Part shown: positions 50,589 to 59,262 of the stretch, one piece after another | How the letters are laid out: the number at the start of each line of letters is the position of its first letter | Position numbering within the stretch: position 1 is the stretch's first letter | Source: an uncultured Anaerolineae bacterium | Lineage (GTDB): Bacteria > Chloroflexota > Anaerolineae > CG2-30-64-16 | Assembly: GCA_937124585.1 (NCBI GenBank) | Contig: CAKZKT010000103.1 | Span: forward strand, 1 to 64,000 | Direction: 5' to 3' | Length of the DNA stretch: 64,000 bases | Notes under the pieces: generated by a model | Databases searched by the model: none | What the model saw: only the letters and a program-made list of their open reading frames with translations | Told to the model about the DNA's origin: nothing | Program-made: the position numbers and the translations under genes

Positions 50589-51875
50589 ATGGCCGAGTTT
50601 TTGAAGCTTCGTACGGCTGAGGAAGCCTGGGAGATCTTTCGGGCGCATTTCACCCCCATCATCCGGGATGAGCCGATTCGGGTGGTGGATGCACTCGATC
50701 GGGTGCTGGCGCAGGCCGCGGTTGCGCCGCACGACCTGCCGACGTTCGTTCGCAGCACGGTGGACGGCTATGCCGTGCGTGCAGCCGACACGCATGGCGC
50801 GTCGGCCGGGCTGCCGGCCTATCTGGATGTGGTGGCCGAGGTGCCGATGGGCGCGCGCGCCGGATTTGTCCTCGAATCCGGGCAGGCCGCGCTGGTGCAC
50901 ACGGGCGGTCACGTGCCCGACGGCGCGGATGCGGTCGTGATGCTGGAAAACACGCACCCGGTGGGCCAGCCCCTCAGCATGGCGCCTGAGGTCAGTGAGG
51001 ATGCTGCGGCCTGGGCGCCCTATGCCATCGAGGTGTATCGGCCAGTGGCCGGCGGCGAGAATTGCATTCAGATCGGCGAAGATGTGCGCGCGGGCGAGCT
51101 GATCCTGCCGGCCGGCCACACATTGCGGCCGCAGGATATCGGCGGGCTGCTGGCGGTAGGCATCACCGAGGTGCGCGTGGCCCGGCCGCCGCGCGTGGCC
51201 ATCGTGAGCCAGGGAGATGAGGTGGTGCCGCCCGATCAGGAGCCGGGCCCCGGTCAGGTGCGCGACATCAATAGCTACACGTTGGCTGGGTTCGTCCGTC
51301 GGGCCGGCGGCATCCCGCTCAACTATCCGATTGTACCGGATCAGCAGGAGGCGCTGGATGCGGCGGTCCAGCGCGCGTTCGACGACGCCGATGTGGTGGT
51401 GATCACGGCGGGCAGCTCGGTCAGTTATCGCGATCTGACGGCGAACGCCATCAACAAGCTGGGCCTGCCCGGCGTGCTCGTGCACGGGGTCGCCATCCGG
51501 CCGGGCAAACCGACGATCCTGGCGATGTGCAACGGCAAACCTGTCTTCGGCCTGCCGGGCAACCCGGTGTCCTGCATCAACATCTTTCGCCGTTTCGTCA
51601 CGCCGACGATCCGGATGCTGCTCGGTGCGGTGGATGAGCCGCCCATCACGGTGCAGGCGCGGTTGGCGCGCAACATCCCTGCGGCCAGCGGCCGGGCCGA
51701 TTATGTGCGCGTGCGCGTGGAGCAGCGCGATGGCGAGACCTGGGCGGTGCCGGTTTTCGGCAAATCCAACCTGATCTACACGCTGGTGCGCTCGAACGGC
51801 GTGGTAGAAGTCCCGTTGAACAGCAGCGGTCTGCCTGCGGGCATGGTTGTCTCAGTCCTGCTCGATCCTCGCTGA
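50589..51875 (+). CDS. moeA: Molybdopterin molybdenumtransferase
   Basis: 428 aa from ATG 50589 (TTG 50583 is an alternative). MoeA inserts molybdate into adenylylated molybdopterin. Landmarks are the N-terminal RVLAQAAVAPHDLPTFVRSTVDGYAV, VHTGGHVPDGADAVVMLENT, the central PRVAIVSQGDEVV with the acidic/GG region, DVVVITAGSSVSYRD (MoCF motif), and VFGLPGNPVSCINIFRRFV. Domain order (linker/beta, MPT-binding, C-terminal beta) is that of bacterial MoeA. No other molybdenum cofactor gene is in the window. Confidence 0.93.
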   Translation: MAEFLKLRTAEEAWEIFRAHFTPIIRDEPIRVVDALDRVLAQAAVAPHDLPTFVRSTVDGYAVRAADTHGASAGLPAYLDVVAEVPMGARAGFVLESGQAALVHTGGHVPDGADAVVMLENTHPVGQPLSMAPEVSEDAAAWAPYAIEVYRPVAGGENCIQIGEDVRAGELILPAGHTLRPQDIGGLLAVGITEVRVARPPRVAIVSQGDEVVPPDQEPGPGQVRDINSYTLAGFVRRAGGIPLNYPIVPDQQEALDAAVQRAFDDADVVVITAGSSVSYRDLTANAINKLGLPGVLVHGVAIRPGKPTILAMCNGKPVFGLPGNPVSCINIFRRFVTPTIRMLLGAVDEPPITVQARLARNIPAASGRADYVRVRVEQRDGETWAVPVFGKSNLIYTLVRSNGVVEVPLNSSGLPAGMVVSVLLDPR

Positions 51876-51890
51876 TCGAATCGCAGGCGC

Positions 51891-51925
51891 GAAAAAACGG
51901 TGTGGGCCAAACGGCTCACACCGTT
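51891..51925 (-). terminator. Intrinsic terminator shared by moeA and the convergent S1 gene
   Basis: A 13-bp stem with one wobble (51896-51908 with 51913-51925, core AACGGTGTG) and AAAC loop. On the minus strand it is followed by TTTTTT (51897-51892), a strong terminator for the S1 gene; it lies just after moeA on the other strand. Confidence 0.85.
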
Positions 51926-51966
51926 GCTCGCTCTCCTCTCGATGCCATCTGGCCGTCAGCGCGGCG

Positions 51967-52743
51967 TCAGCTCCGGCGTCCGTGCGCTAACGTGCGCTCG
52001 ATGATATCCTCTTCTTCGTCGTAGTATTCCCACGAGCGCTTCTTCTTGCTGCGTTCGCGACGCTGGTTGCGCCGACCGGTGCTGGCCTCTTGGAAGGCAA
52101 GCTCGAAGGGGGAGATGAAGTCATCTTCGGAGACGGCTTCGGAGACGGCGAAGGGTTCTTCTTGCGAGACGGATGCCGCAGTTGTCTCAATGACCGGCTG
52201 CTCCTCGGGCTTAGGGAGCAATTCTTTGATGCTCAGGTCAATGCGCCCGCGGCGGCGGTCCACGCCCACGATCTGCACCTGCAGGTCCTGGCCGACCTGG
52301 ACCACATCCTCCGGCTTCTGGACGTAGCCATGACCCATTTCTTTGACGTGCAGCATCCCCTCACGTCCCACGCCGATATCTACGAAAGCGCCGTAGCGTT
52401 CCAGGCGAGTGACCTTTCCCGTTACGATCATGCCTTCTTCGAGATCGCGCATGGTCAGCGTGCCCGGTGCGATCATGCTCAAGCTGATGCGGTTTTTCTC
52501 TCGATCCAGCTCTTTGATCCACACCCTGACTTTGTCGCCCTGGCTGACGACGTCTGACGGCTTGGTGATGCGGCCGGTGCTCATCTCAGAAACATGCACC
52601 AGACCATCGCGCCCGACGCCGATGTCCACGAAAGCGCCGAAGTCAGTCACGCGCTTCACGACTCCTTCCACCTCTTGACCGACAGCAAGGGTCTTGACGA
52701 CCTTGCGAGGTGGAATGTTCAGAGCACTTTCTTCCTGCCCCAC
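51967..52743 (-). CDS. Two-domain S1 RNA-binding protein
   Basis: 258 aa from GTG 52743, with GGAGG and AGGAAAG upstream. Two S1 domains: GQEVEGVVKRVTDFGAFVDIGVGRDGLVHVSEMSTGRITKPSDVV and GMIVTGKVTRLERYGAFVDIGVGREGMLHVKEMGHGYVQKPEDVV, at residues ~25-95 and ~105-180. The C-terminal ~70 residues are mixed-charge and end in a basic, Arg/Lys-rich stretch. The domains resemble those of S1-like RNA-binding factors rather than RpsA. The gene is alone, with its own terminator. The third S1 protein of this window. Confidence 0.88.
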   Translation of the reverse strand: MGQEESALNIPPRKVVKTLAVGQEVEGVVKRVTDFGAFVDIGVGRDGLVHVSEMSTGRITKPSDVVSQGDKVRVWIKELDREKNRISLSMIAPGTLTMRDLEEGMIVTGKVTRLERYGAFVDIGVGREGMLHVKEMGHGYVQKPEDVVQVGQDLQVQIVGVDRRRGRIDLSIKELLPKPEEQPVIETTAASVSQEEPFAVSEAVSEDDFISPFELAFQEASTGRRNQRRERSKKKRSWEYYDEEEDIIERTLAHGRRS

Positions 52744-52912
52744 GACTTTCCTGCTCCTCCAAAAATAAGCGCTGCGCGACAATTCATCGCTAAGCGCACA
52801 TTATACCCACAAACAGGTTCATGTCAAAATAGGCAGAGTCTGTGCTTTCACGTCTACCTGGGCCAGAAAGCGTTGGATCGCCTAAATCCATGTCCGGACG
52901 GCCGCGAATGAC

Positions 52913-52941
52913 TTGACACCCTCCTGATTCGCCGCTATGAT
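52913..52941 (+). promoter_or_regulatory. Promoter for the small gene at 53003
   Basis: TTGACA (52913-52918), 17 bp, TATGAT (52936-52941), about 60 bases before the ATG. Confidence 0.75.
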
Positions 52942-53002
52942 AGCGTCTACGTTCGCGATGACGGATGGGCCGATTGCACGATGCGCAGAGGGATCGGATA
53001 CG

Positions 53003-53311
53003 ATGGATGAACAGGTGAAGTTGCTGGTTTCCTATGATATTCGCGCCGGACAGGAGAACGCCTATCGGCGCTTTATTCTGGAGGAATTCTTACCCCAGGC
53101 ACAGGAGCTCGGCTTGATTCCTTCCGATGCCTGGCACACTGCCTATGGCCGCTATCCGTTGCGGTTGCTCGGTTTCATCGCCAGCGATCTGGAAGCCGCG
53201 CGCGCGGCGCGCGCTACGCAGCAATGGCAGGAGCTGATCCGAAGACTGGAAAGCTACACCGTCAATTTGCGCCAAAAGCTGGTGCCACTGCGCGGCGGTT
53301 TTCAGTGGTAG
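53003..53311 (+). CDS. Small conserved-looking protein of unknown function
   Basis: 102 aa from ATG 53003. The pattern KLLVSYDIRAGQENAYRRFILEEFLPQAQELGL followed by YPLRLLGFIASDLEAARAARATQQWQELIRRLESYTVNLRQKLVPLRGGFQW suggests a compact alpha/beta fold like a dimeric alpha/beta barrel (ferredoxin-like) protein, but no catalytic residues are recognised. A strong promoter precedes it. Its stop lies three bases from the convergent hisE stop. Confidence 0.7.
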   Translation: MDEQVKLLVSYDIRAGQENAYRRFILEEFLPQAQELGLIPSDAWHTAYGRYPLRLLGFIASDLEAARAARATQQWQELIRRLESYTVNLRQKLVPLRGGFQW

Positions 53312-53314
53312 TCC

Positions 53315-53596
53315 TCAGTGAAAGCGGCGGGCCAGCTCATCTTCCACGTCGTGCCAGCGCATTTCGCGCATCGCCAGCAATACCAGACAGTGGTAGATCA
53401 GGTCGGCCATTTCGGCGGCTACGCGCTCGTTCTCCTGGCTGAGCGCAGCCACCACCGTCTCCACGCCCTCTTCGCCGACCTTCTGCGCGATGCGCGGCAG
53501 CCCGGCCGCGAACAGGCTGGCGGTATACGACCCGACCGGTGGATTGCGTTTGCGCGCCGCGATGATGGCCTCTAGTCGCTCGATGACGTTTTCCAT
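53315..53596 (-). CDS. hisE: Phosphoribosyl-ATP pyrophosphatase
   Basis: 93 aa from ATG 53596 (GTG 53602 is possible). Second step of histidine synthesis: hydrolyses PR-ATP to PR-AMP. The MazG-like helical motif is GSYTASLFAAGLPRIAQKVGEEGVETVVAALSQENERVAAEMADLIYHCLVLLAMR, with the E-E-x-x-E and E-x-x-D metal ligands. Last gene of the hisBHAFIE unit, twelve bases after hisI. hisE and hisI are separate here, not fused. Confidence 0.95.
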   Translation of the reverse strand: MENVIERLEAIIAARKRNPPVGSYTASLFAAGLPRIAQKVGEEGVETVVAALSQENERVAAEMADLIYHCLVLLAMREMRWHDVEDELARRFH

Positions 53597-53608
53597 GTTC
53601 ACTTTGCC

Positions 53609-53935
53609 TCAAATTGTCGTGAGTTGGCGAAAGAAACAGCTGACCGCGCCCGTGTGACAGGCCGGGCCGGCCGGCTCGACCTGCACCAGCAGGGTGTCGC
53701 CGTCGCAGTCAGCCCAAATGCCGATGACGCGTTGCGTGTTGCCCGATGTGGCGCCTTTGTGCCACAGTGTACCCCGGCTGCGGCTCCAGAAGTGCGTCTC
53801 GCCGGTCGCCAACGTCAGGCGCAGCGCTTCAGCGTTCATCCAGGCCACCATCAACACCTGGCCGCTGCGGGCATCCTGTACCACTGCCGGGATCAGGCCG
53901 GCCGCATCCCATTTGAGTTCGGATATCTCGGACAT
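53609..53935 (-). CDS. hisI: Phosphoribosyl-AMP cyclohydrolase
   Basis: 108 aa. Third step, opening the adenine ring of PR-AMP. The start [21 protein letters not shown] is supported by GGGAGG upstream. Family motifs are [45 protein letters not shown] and the zinc-binding [27 protein letters not shown] with Cys residues. It lies between hisF and hisE. Confidence 0.95.
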   Translation of the reverse strand: MSEISELKWDAAGLIPAVVQDARSGQVLMVAWMNAEALRLTLATGETHFWSRSRGTLWHKGATSGNTQRVIGIWADCDGDTLLVQVEPAGPACHTGAVSCFFRQLTTI

Positions 53936-54003
53936 CGTGAATGATGGCCTCCCCGCGGTAGACGCCCGCGAGACGTGCGCCGCGTCGTCGAATATGCCGC
54001 GCG

Positions 54004-54765
54004 TCAATCGGTCAGTCGCACCGGCACGCCTCTTGCGGCGAGGTAGCGTTTCACCTCGCCCACCGACAGGCGCCGATAGTGAAACAGCGAGGCCGCCAGC
54101 GCCGCGTCCGCGCCGCCGAGCGCGAACGCATCGTAGAAATGCGCGAGCGCGCCGGCACCTCCCGACGCGATGACCGGGATCGAGATCGCGTCGGCCACGG
54201 CCCGCAGCATCGGCAGATCGTAGCCGGCCTGGGTGCCGTCTGTGTCCATGCTGGTCAGGAGGATCTCGCCGGCGCCCAGAGCCTCGACACGCTGCGCCCA
54301 GGCTACCACCTCCAGCCCGGTCGGCGTCCGGCCGCCGTTGACGAACACCTCCCACCGATCGCCGACCCGTTTGCCATCTATGGCGACTACAATGCACTGG
54401 CTGCCAAAGCGGGCGGCGCCGGCCGCGATCAGCTCGGGCGTGCGGACGGCCGGCGTGTTGATCGAGACCTTGTCCGCGCCGGCGAGCAGCAGGCTGCGCA
54501 TGTCCTCCACGGTGCGAATGCCGCCGCCGACGGTGAACGGGATGAAGACGCTATCGGCCACGCGGCGCACCATCTCGATCACGATGTCGCGGCGTTCGTG
54601 GCTGGCCGTGATGTCCAGGAAGACCAGTTCGTCGGCGCCTTCGCGGTCGTATACCTGCGCCTGCTCCACCGGATCGCCGGCATCACGGAGCTGCAGGAAG
54701 TTGACCCCCTTCACCACCCGGCCATCCTTCACGTCCAGGCAGGGGATGATGCGTTTGGCGAGCAT
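54004..54765 (-). CDS. hisF: Imidazole glycerol phosphate synthase cyclase subunit
   Basis: 253 aa from ATG 54765, with AAGGAG upstream. TIM barrel that, with HisH, makes imidazole glycerol phosphate and AICAR. Catalytic Asp residues lie in [18 protein letters not shown] and [14 protein letters not shown]; phosphate-binding loops are VGGGIRT and [11 protein letters not shown]. The order hisB-hisH-hisA-hisF-hisI-hisE is the canonical one. Confidence 0.97.
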   Translation of the reverse strand: MLAKRIIPCLDVKDGRVVKGVNFLQLRDAGDPVEQAQVYDREGADELVFLDITASHERRDIVIEMVRRVADSVFIPFTVGGGIRTVEDMRSLLLAGADKVSINTPAVRTPELIAAGAARFGSQCIVVAIDGKRVGDRWEVFVNGGRTPTGLEVVAWAQRVEALGAGEILLTSMDTDGTQAGYDLPMLRAVADAISIPVIASGGAGALAHFYDAFALGGADAALAASLFHYRRLSVGEVKRYLAARGVPVRLTD

Positions 54766-54781
54766 CGAAAAGAGACTCCTT

Positions 54782-55558
54782 TCATGTTTCCTGCTGCACG
54801 CCCACCGCAAGCGCTTCGGCCAGATCGAGCGCGCCCGTGTAGAGCGCCTGGCCGACGATCACGCCCTCGATGCCGTCGGCCTGGTGGGCGGCCAGGCTGC
54901 GGATGTCGTCCAGGCCGGCGACGCCGCCGCTGGCGATGACTGCCAGGCCGGTGGCACGCGCCAGCGCGAGGGTGGCCGTCAGGTTGACCCCAGTCAACAT
55001 GCCATCGCGCGCGATGTCGGTGTAGACCACGCGCCGCACACCCAGGCCGGTCATGCGGCGCGCCACAGTCATCACGTCCAGCGCCGCAGTCTCGCGCCAG
55101 CCGTGTGTGGACACCCAGCCGTTGCGCGCATCCAGGCCCACGACAATCCGTTCGGGACCGAAGCGGGCCAGCGCCTGCGCCACGATTTCCGGATGGCGGA
55201 CGGCCACCGTGCCGAGTACGACGCGCGTTGCGCCCAGTGCCAGCGCCTGCGCGATATCGGCCACATCGCGCAGCCCGCCGCCGAACTGGATCGGCAGGTT
55301 GACCGCGGCGCGTATCTCGGCCAGTCGCCGGAGATTGAGCGCCACGTCCGTGGCCCCAGCCGCTTGCGACGACGGCTGAGGCGTCAGGGCGCCGTCCAGG
55401 TTGACGACATGGAGCCACGTCGCGCCGCGCGCAGCCCATGCGCGCGCGACCTCCGCCGGATCGTCGCCGTACACCGTCTGCGCGGACGGATCGCCCTGGC
55501 GCAGGCGCACGACCCGGCCCTGGCGCAGATCAATGGCCGGATAGATAGTGAATGTCAT
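54782..55558 (-). CDS. hisA: ProFAR isomerase (phosphoribosylformimino-5-aminoimidazole carboxamide ribotide isomerase)
   Basis: 258 aa; the ATG overlaps the hisH stop (ATGA). Half-barrel duplicated TIM fold. The first catalytic Asp is in [15 protein letters not shown], the second in [14 protein letters not shown]; phosphate loops are QFGGGLRDV and [11 protein letters not shown]. It catalyses the Amadori rearrangement of ProFAR to PRFAR, the substrate of HisFH. The related PriA of actinobacteria does both HisA and TrpF reactions; nothing here points to that. Confidence 0.96.
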   Translation of the reverse strand: MTFTIYPAIDLRQGRVVRLRQGDPSAQTVYGDDPAEVARAWAARGATWLHVVNLDGALTPQPSSQAAGATDVALNLRRLAEIRAAVNLPIQFGGGLRDVADIAQALALGATRVVLGTVAVRHPEIVAQALARFGPERIVVGLDARNGWVSTHGWRETAALDVMTVARRMTGLGVRRVVYTDIARDGMLTGVNLTATLALARATGLAVIASGGVAGLDDIRSLAAHQADGIEGVIVGQALYTGALDLAEALAVGVQQET

Positions 55559-56325
55559 GCGCTGTCTTTCTCCCTGTCCACGATCGCCATGAAATTGCGC
55601 AGGATCCGCAATCCCACAGCCTGGCTCTTCTCCGGATGGCACTGGATGCCCCAGACGCGGCCGCGGCGCACGACCGAGGCGTAGGAGATGCCATAGTCAG
55701 TCGTCGCCACGACGTGGCTCGGCTCGGCCGGCGCGCAGTAGTACGAATGCACGAAGTACGCGTAGGCGCCGTCGGGCACGCCGGCCAGCAGCGGGTCGTT
55801 GCCCGCATGGTGGAGCTGGTTCCAGCCGATCTGCGGGATCTTCAGCGGGCGGGAGGACTGCTCCTCTGGCTCCTTCCCGGCGGGATGACCGGGTTCCGGC
55901 ATGAGGTCGGCCGCGAATCTGACCACGCGGCCCGGTATGATCCCCAGCCCGGCATGGCGGCCCATCTCCTCGCTCTCATCGAAGAGCAGCTGCATCCCCA
56001 CGCAGATGCCGAGCAGCGGCGTGCCCGCGGCCACAGCAGCGAGGAGCGGCTGTTCGAAGCCCGCGGCGCGCAGATTCGCGGCCGCGTCGCCGAATGCGCC
56101 CACGCCCGGCAACACGATGCCGGCGGCGCCGGCCAATTCCGTCGGCGCCGTGATCACGCGTGCGGCCGCGCCCACGGCCTCGAAAGCCTTGTACACATTG
56201 CGCAGGTTGCCGACGCCGTAGTCCACGATGACGAGCGGCAGGCGCGGCGTGGACCGAGACGCTCCGGCCATGCTCTCTGCCGCCCATTCCCCTATCGTGG
56301 TCATAGATTGCCGATCGGTGATCAT
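55555..56325 (-). CDS. hisH: Imidazole glycerol phosphate synthase glutaminase subunit
   Basis: 256 aa; the start overlaps the hisB stop (ATGA), supporting ATG 56325, although the first ~28 residues are not typical and an internal start is possible. Class I glutamine amidotransferase: nucleophile Cys in [12 protein letters not shown], and His-Pro-Glu in [10 protein letters not shown]. The oxyanion region [15 protein letters not shown] is also clear. Supplies ammonia to HisF. A Pro/Glu-rich loop ([13 protein letters not shown]) is inserted after the central strand and is not part of the usual core. Confidence 0.95.
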   Translation of the reverse strand: MITDRQSMTTIGEWAAESMAGASRSTPRLPLVIVDYGVGNLRNVYKAFEAVGAAARVITAPTELAGAAGIVLPGVGAFGDAAANLRAAGFEQPLLAAVAAGTPLLGICVGMQLLFDESEEMGRHAGLGIIPGRVVRFAADLMPEPGHPAGKEPEEQSSRPLKIPQIGWNQLHHAGNDPLLAGVPDGAYAYFVHSYYCAPAEPSHVVATTDYGISYASVVRRGRVWGIQCHPEKSQAVGLRILRNFMAIVDREKDSA

Positions 56326-56909
56326 ACCAGCATCCCCTTCGTGCTCGGCACGCCCTGTCGCCGTGGCTCAATGGCCGTGGCCGCATCCAGTGCACGGCCC
56401 AATGCCTTGAAGAGCGCCTCGGCCTGGTGATGATCGTTCCGGCCATACAGCACGCGGGCGTGGAGGTTCAGCCGGCCGTGGATGGCCACGGTTTCCAGGA
56501 AATGGCGCACCAAGTCCGGCTCCATGCCGCCGAGCATCGCGCCATGCCACACCACGTCAATCACGGCATAGGGCCGGCCACTCAGGTCAACGGCGACGAA
56601 GCCGAGGGCTTCGTCCATCGGCACGTAGCTGTGCGCCGTCCGCACGATGCCCGCGCGCTCGGCGAGCGCGCGATCCAGCGCCTGGCCCAGGCAAATTGCC
56701 ACATCTTCGACCGTGTGATGCACATCCACTGCCAGGTCGCCCTGCGCCTGGATCGTCAGATCGAACAGGCCGTGATGGGCGAAAAGGCTCAACATGTGAT
56801 CCAGGAAGCCGATTCCCGTGTTCACTCGGGCGTGTCCCCGGCCCTCCAGCAGCAGGGTCAGGTGAATTTCCGTTTCTCCGGTGATCCGATCAATGGTTGC
56901 TGTCCGCAT
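56322..56909 (-). CDS. hisB: Imidazoleglycerol-phosphate dehydratase
   Basis: 195 aa, monofunctional (no N-terminal histidinol-phosphatase part as in Escherichia coli HisB). Metal-binding and catalytic motifs: [38 protein letters not shown] and [39 protein letters not shown] lies just before ATG 56909. It begins the hisBHAFIE unit and is divergent from the HAD gene. Because phosphatase activity is missing here, another enzyme must dephosphorylate histidinol phosphate. Confidence 0.97.
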   Translation of the reverse strand: MRTATIDRITGETEIHLTLLLEGRGHARVNTGIGFLDHMLSLFAHHGLFDLTIQAQGDLAVDVHHTVEDVAICLGQALDRALAERAGIVRTAHSYVPMDEALGFVAVDLSGRPYAVIDVVWHGAMLGGMEPDLVRHFLETVAIHGRLNLHARVLYGRNDHHQAEALFKALGRALDAATAIEPRRQGVPSTKGMLV

Positions 56910-56962
56910 GACACCTCCCCGGCAGATGATGTGTGCTGCGCGTGGAACGCGGCACGATCTGT

Positions 56963-56991
56963 TTGACAAATCCACGACAGTCAATCAGAAT
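56963..56991 (+). promoter_or_regulatory. Candidate promoter for the HAD gene in the his cluster
   Basis: TTGACA (56963-56968), 17 bp, CAGAAT (56986-56991), about 60 bases before the HAD ATG, in the divergent hisB/HAD gap. No equally good minus-strand promoter for hisB was seen in the same gap. Confidence 0.55.
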
Positions 56992-57049
56992 AGCCTGGCT
57001 GTCGGCGGCCAAAGCCGCGCGGCTGCGATACGTTGACGATGGAGCCGAT

Positions 57050-58066
57050 ATGACGCCACGCCCACTGCCCCGTCCCGATGTGATCGTTTTCGATGCCGAC
57101 GGGACGCTGATCGACGTGACCCATTCCTATCGCGAGACCGCGCCCACCGCAGCGGGCATCTATCTGCGCCTGCTTGGACTGAATCCTCCGCCGCTGACCG
57201 GCGACCTCTACGACACGTTCAAGCGCATGACCGGCTTCAACGACGACTGGGATCTGACGGCCGGGCTGTTGCTGGCGCTGGTGGCCGGGCTGCCGCCGGC
57301 TCGACCCCTGTCCGCGGGCACCTGGGCCACGCAAGACGCGCTGCTGGCCGCACTGCGTGCAGCCTGCGCACCGCTCGCCGGGGCCACGCCGCCCCTGCCC
57401 GATTGGGAGGCCCTCGTCGCGGCGGTGCGGGCGGCGGGCGGCGGCCTGAGCGGCCTGACGGCCGTGCTGCCGATGCACAACGCGCACCTGGTCTGGCGCA
57501 CCGGAGACGCGGCCACAACCGACCTGGTCCAGCGCATCTTCTCCGAGGTGTACCTGGGCGCCGACCTGTTTGCCGAGGGCTACGGCTATTCCGTACGTTT
57601 CTGGCCGGCCCCCGGCCTGATCGAAACCGAACGGCTGCTCATCAGCCGTGAAACCCTGGCCGGCCTGGGCCGCTACGCGCGACTCGGCATCGCCACCGGC
57701 CGCACCCGCTTCGAGATGGCCCATCCCTTGCGGCATATGGCCCTGGCCGGCTTTTTCGGCGCCATCGCCACCATGACCGATGCGCTGGAGGCGCCCGGCG
57801 GCGCGTCGTGGCTGAAGCCACATCCTTTTCTGCTCCAGCGGGCTGCCGATGCGCTCGACCCGACCGGCGCGTTGTTGGCAGCCTACGTGGGCGACGCGCC
57901 CGATGATATCATGGCCGCGCGACGGGCTGCGGCGGCCGGCGGTCGGCACTGGCTCGCCATCGGCATCGCGACCACACCGGCCCAGGCCGAGCACTATCGT
58001 CAGCTGGGCGCCGACCACATCATCGCGCATCCCGACGAGCTGGCGGAGCTGTGGCACGCGCCGTGA
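57050..58066 (+). CDS. HAD-superfamily phosphatase within the his cluster (candidate histidinol-phosphatase)
   Basis: 338 aa; GGAG six bases before the ATG. HAD motifs are complete: motif I VIVFDADGTLIDVTHSYRET, motif II region LGIATGRTRFEM, motif III Lys in SWLKPHPFLLQ, and motif IV AYVGDAPDDIMAARRA. A large helical cap (residues ~45-200) suggests a sizeable or specific substrate. It is encoded on the opposite strand between hisC and hisB, and the cluster otherwise lacks a histidinol-phosphate phosphatase, so this is the best candidate for that step. The assignment is by position; the superfamily alone does not give the substrate. Confidence 0.8.
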   Translation: MTPRPLPRPDVIVFDADGTLIDVTHSYRETAPTAAGIYLRLLGLNPPPLTGDLYDTFKRMTGFNDDWDLTAGLLLALVAGLPPARPLSAGTWATQDALLAALRAACAPLAGATPPLPDWEALVAAVRAAGGGLSGLTAVLPMHNAHLVWRTGDAATTDLVQRIFSEVYLGADLFAEGYGYSVRFWPAPGLIETERLLISRETLAGLGRYARLGIATGRTRFEMAHPLRHMALAGFFGAIATMTDALEAPGGASWLKPHPFLLQRAADALDPTGALLAAYVGDAPDDIMAARRAAAAGGRHWLAIGIATTPAQAEHYRQLGADHIIAHPDELAELWHAP

Positions 58067-58113
58067 GGCATCTCCCGGGAAGCGCAGGGCGCGCCGCGCG
58101 TCCCTCACCTCGC

Positions 58114-59262
58114 TCACACCTGCTTTAGCGCGGCCAGCAGCGCATCTGTTTGCTCTGGTCGGCCCGCGCTGATGCGGATGCAGTTTTCCAGGCCGGGTTT
58201 TGCATAGTGACGCACCAAAATGCCGCGAGCCGCCAGCGCTGCTTTCAATTCCCGGGCATCGCGGCCTTCGACCCGACACAGCACGAAGTTCGCCCGGCTC
58301 GGGTAGGGACGCAGGAAAGGCACGGCTGCGAGCTCCCGATACAGTCGTTCCCGTTCCGCGATCAGCGCCTCCACCGTGGGCCGGATCTCCTGCCGATGCG
58401 CCAGCGAGACGAGACCGGCCACGGTGGCCGCCACGTTGACGTTGTAGGGCTGCTTGGCCTTCCACAAGGTCGGCATCAGCCAGGCCGGGAAAATGCCGTA
58501 GCCCAGCCGCAGCCCGGCGATCCCTGCCCACTTGCTGAAGGTGCGCAGCACGATCAGATTCTCGTATTCGGGCACCCAGCGCGCGGCCGAATGCTCCAGC
58601 CCGGCAAACTCGATGTATGCCTCGTCCAGGATCACCAGCAGCGGCAACGTCAGCAGCCATTTCAGATCGGCCGGGTCGAGCAGGCTGCCATCTGGATTGT
58701 TGGGCGAGGTGAGGAAGAGGAGCTTGGGCGGCCGGGAAGCGGGAAACGGCAAGCGTGAGGCGTCATTTGCCGCTTTGCTGATCTGCCCGTTTGCCCATTT
58801 GCCGATTTCCTCTGCATCCACGCTGAAATCGGGCCGGCGCCAGACCTGGAGCACGCGGGCGCCGGTGAGGCCGGCGTCGAAGCCGTACATGCCGAAGGTC
58901 GGCGGACAGTCAATGATGGCGTCGCCGGGCGCCAGCGTGAGCCGGCAGATCAGGTCAATCAGCTCGTCGGCGCCGCTGCCGGCCAGGATGTGCTCGGCCG
59001 GCACGCCCGTGTAGTCGGCCAGCGCCGCGCGCAGCTCGCGCTGTTCCGGGTCCGGATAGATGTGAACAAACGGATAGCGCGCCAGCGCCTCGCGCACGGC
59101 CGGGGCCGGGCCGTAGGGATTCTCGTTGGCATCCAGCTTGACGATCTGCTCCGGAGGCCGGCCCAGCTGGTGGCTGAGCACCTCAAACGGCACGATCGGC
59201 GTGTACGGTTCCATGGCCGTGATGTGCGGCAGGAGAAAGCGGGCGAAAGTCGAGTCGCTCAA
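58114..59262 (-). CDS. hisC: Histidinol-phosphate aminotransferase
   Basis: 382 aa. TTG 59262 overlaps the hisD stop (TTGA) and keeps the usual [18 protein letters not shown] start of the family; ATG 59214 would cut this. PLP-dependent fold [43 protein letters not shown] and the PLP lysine in [18 protein letters not shown]. It makes histidinol phosphate from imidazole acetol phosphate. In the middle, [29 protein letters not shown] is a non-conserved insertion that is the translation of a periodic DNA array (58741-58811). Confidence 0.95.
   Translation of the reverse strand: MSDSTFARFLLPHITAMEPYTPIVPFEVLSHQLGRPPEQIVKLDANENPYGPAPAVREALARYPFVHIYPDPEQRELRAALADYTGVPAEHILAGSGADELIDLICRLTLAPGDAIIDCPPTFGMYGFDAGLTGARVLQVWRRPDFSVDAEEIGKWANGQISKAANDASRLPFPASRPPKLLFLTSPNNPDGSLLDPADLKWLLTLPLLVILDEAYIEFAGLEHSAARWVPEYENLIVLRTFSKWAGIAGLRLGYGIFPAWLMPTLWKAKQPYNVNVAATVAGLVSLAHRQEIRPTVEALIAERERLYRELAAVPFLRPYPSRANFVLCRVEGRDARELKAALAARGILVRHYAKPGLENCIRISAGRPEQTDALLAALKQV
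58741..58811. repeat. Combined 7-bp and 8-bp period array inside hisC
   Basis: A heptamer-type stretch (58741-58763, related to CGTGAGG) is followed by six octamers at 58764-58811: CATTTGCC, GCTTTGCT, GATCTGCC, CGTTTGCC, CATTTGCC, GATTTCCT. The array is read through in the hisC frame. Confidence 0.8.
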
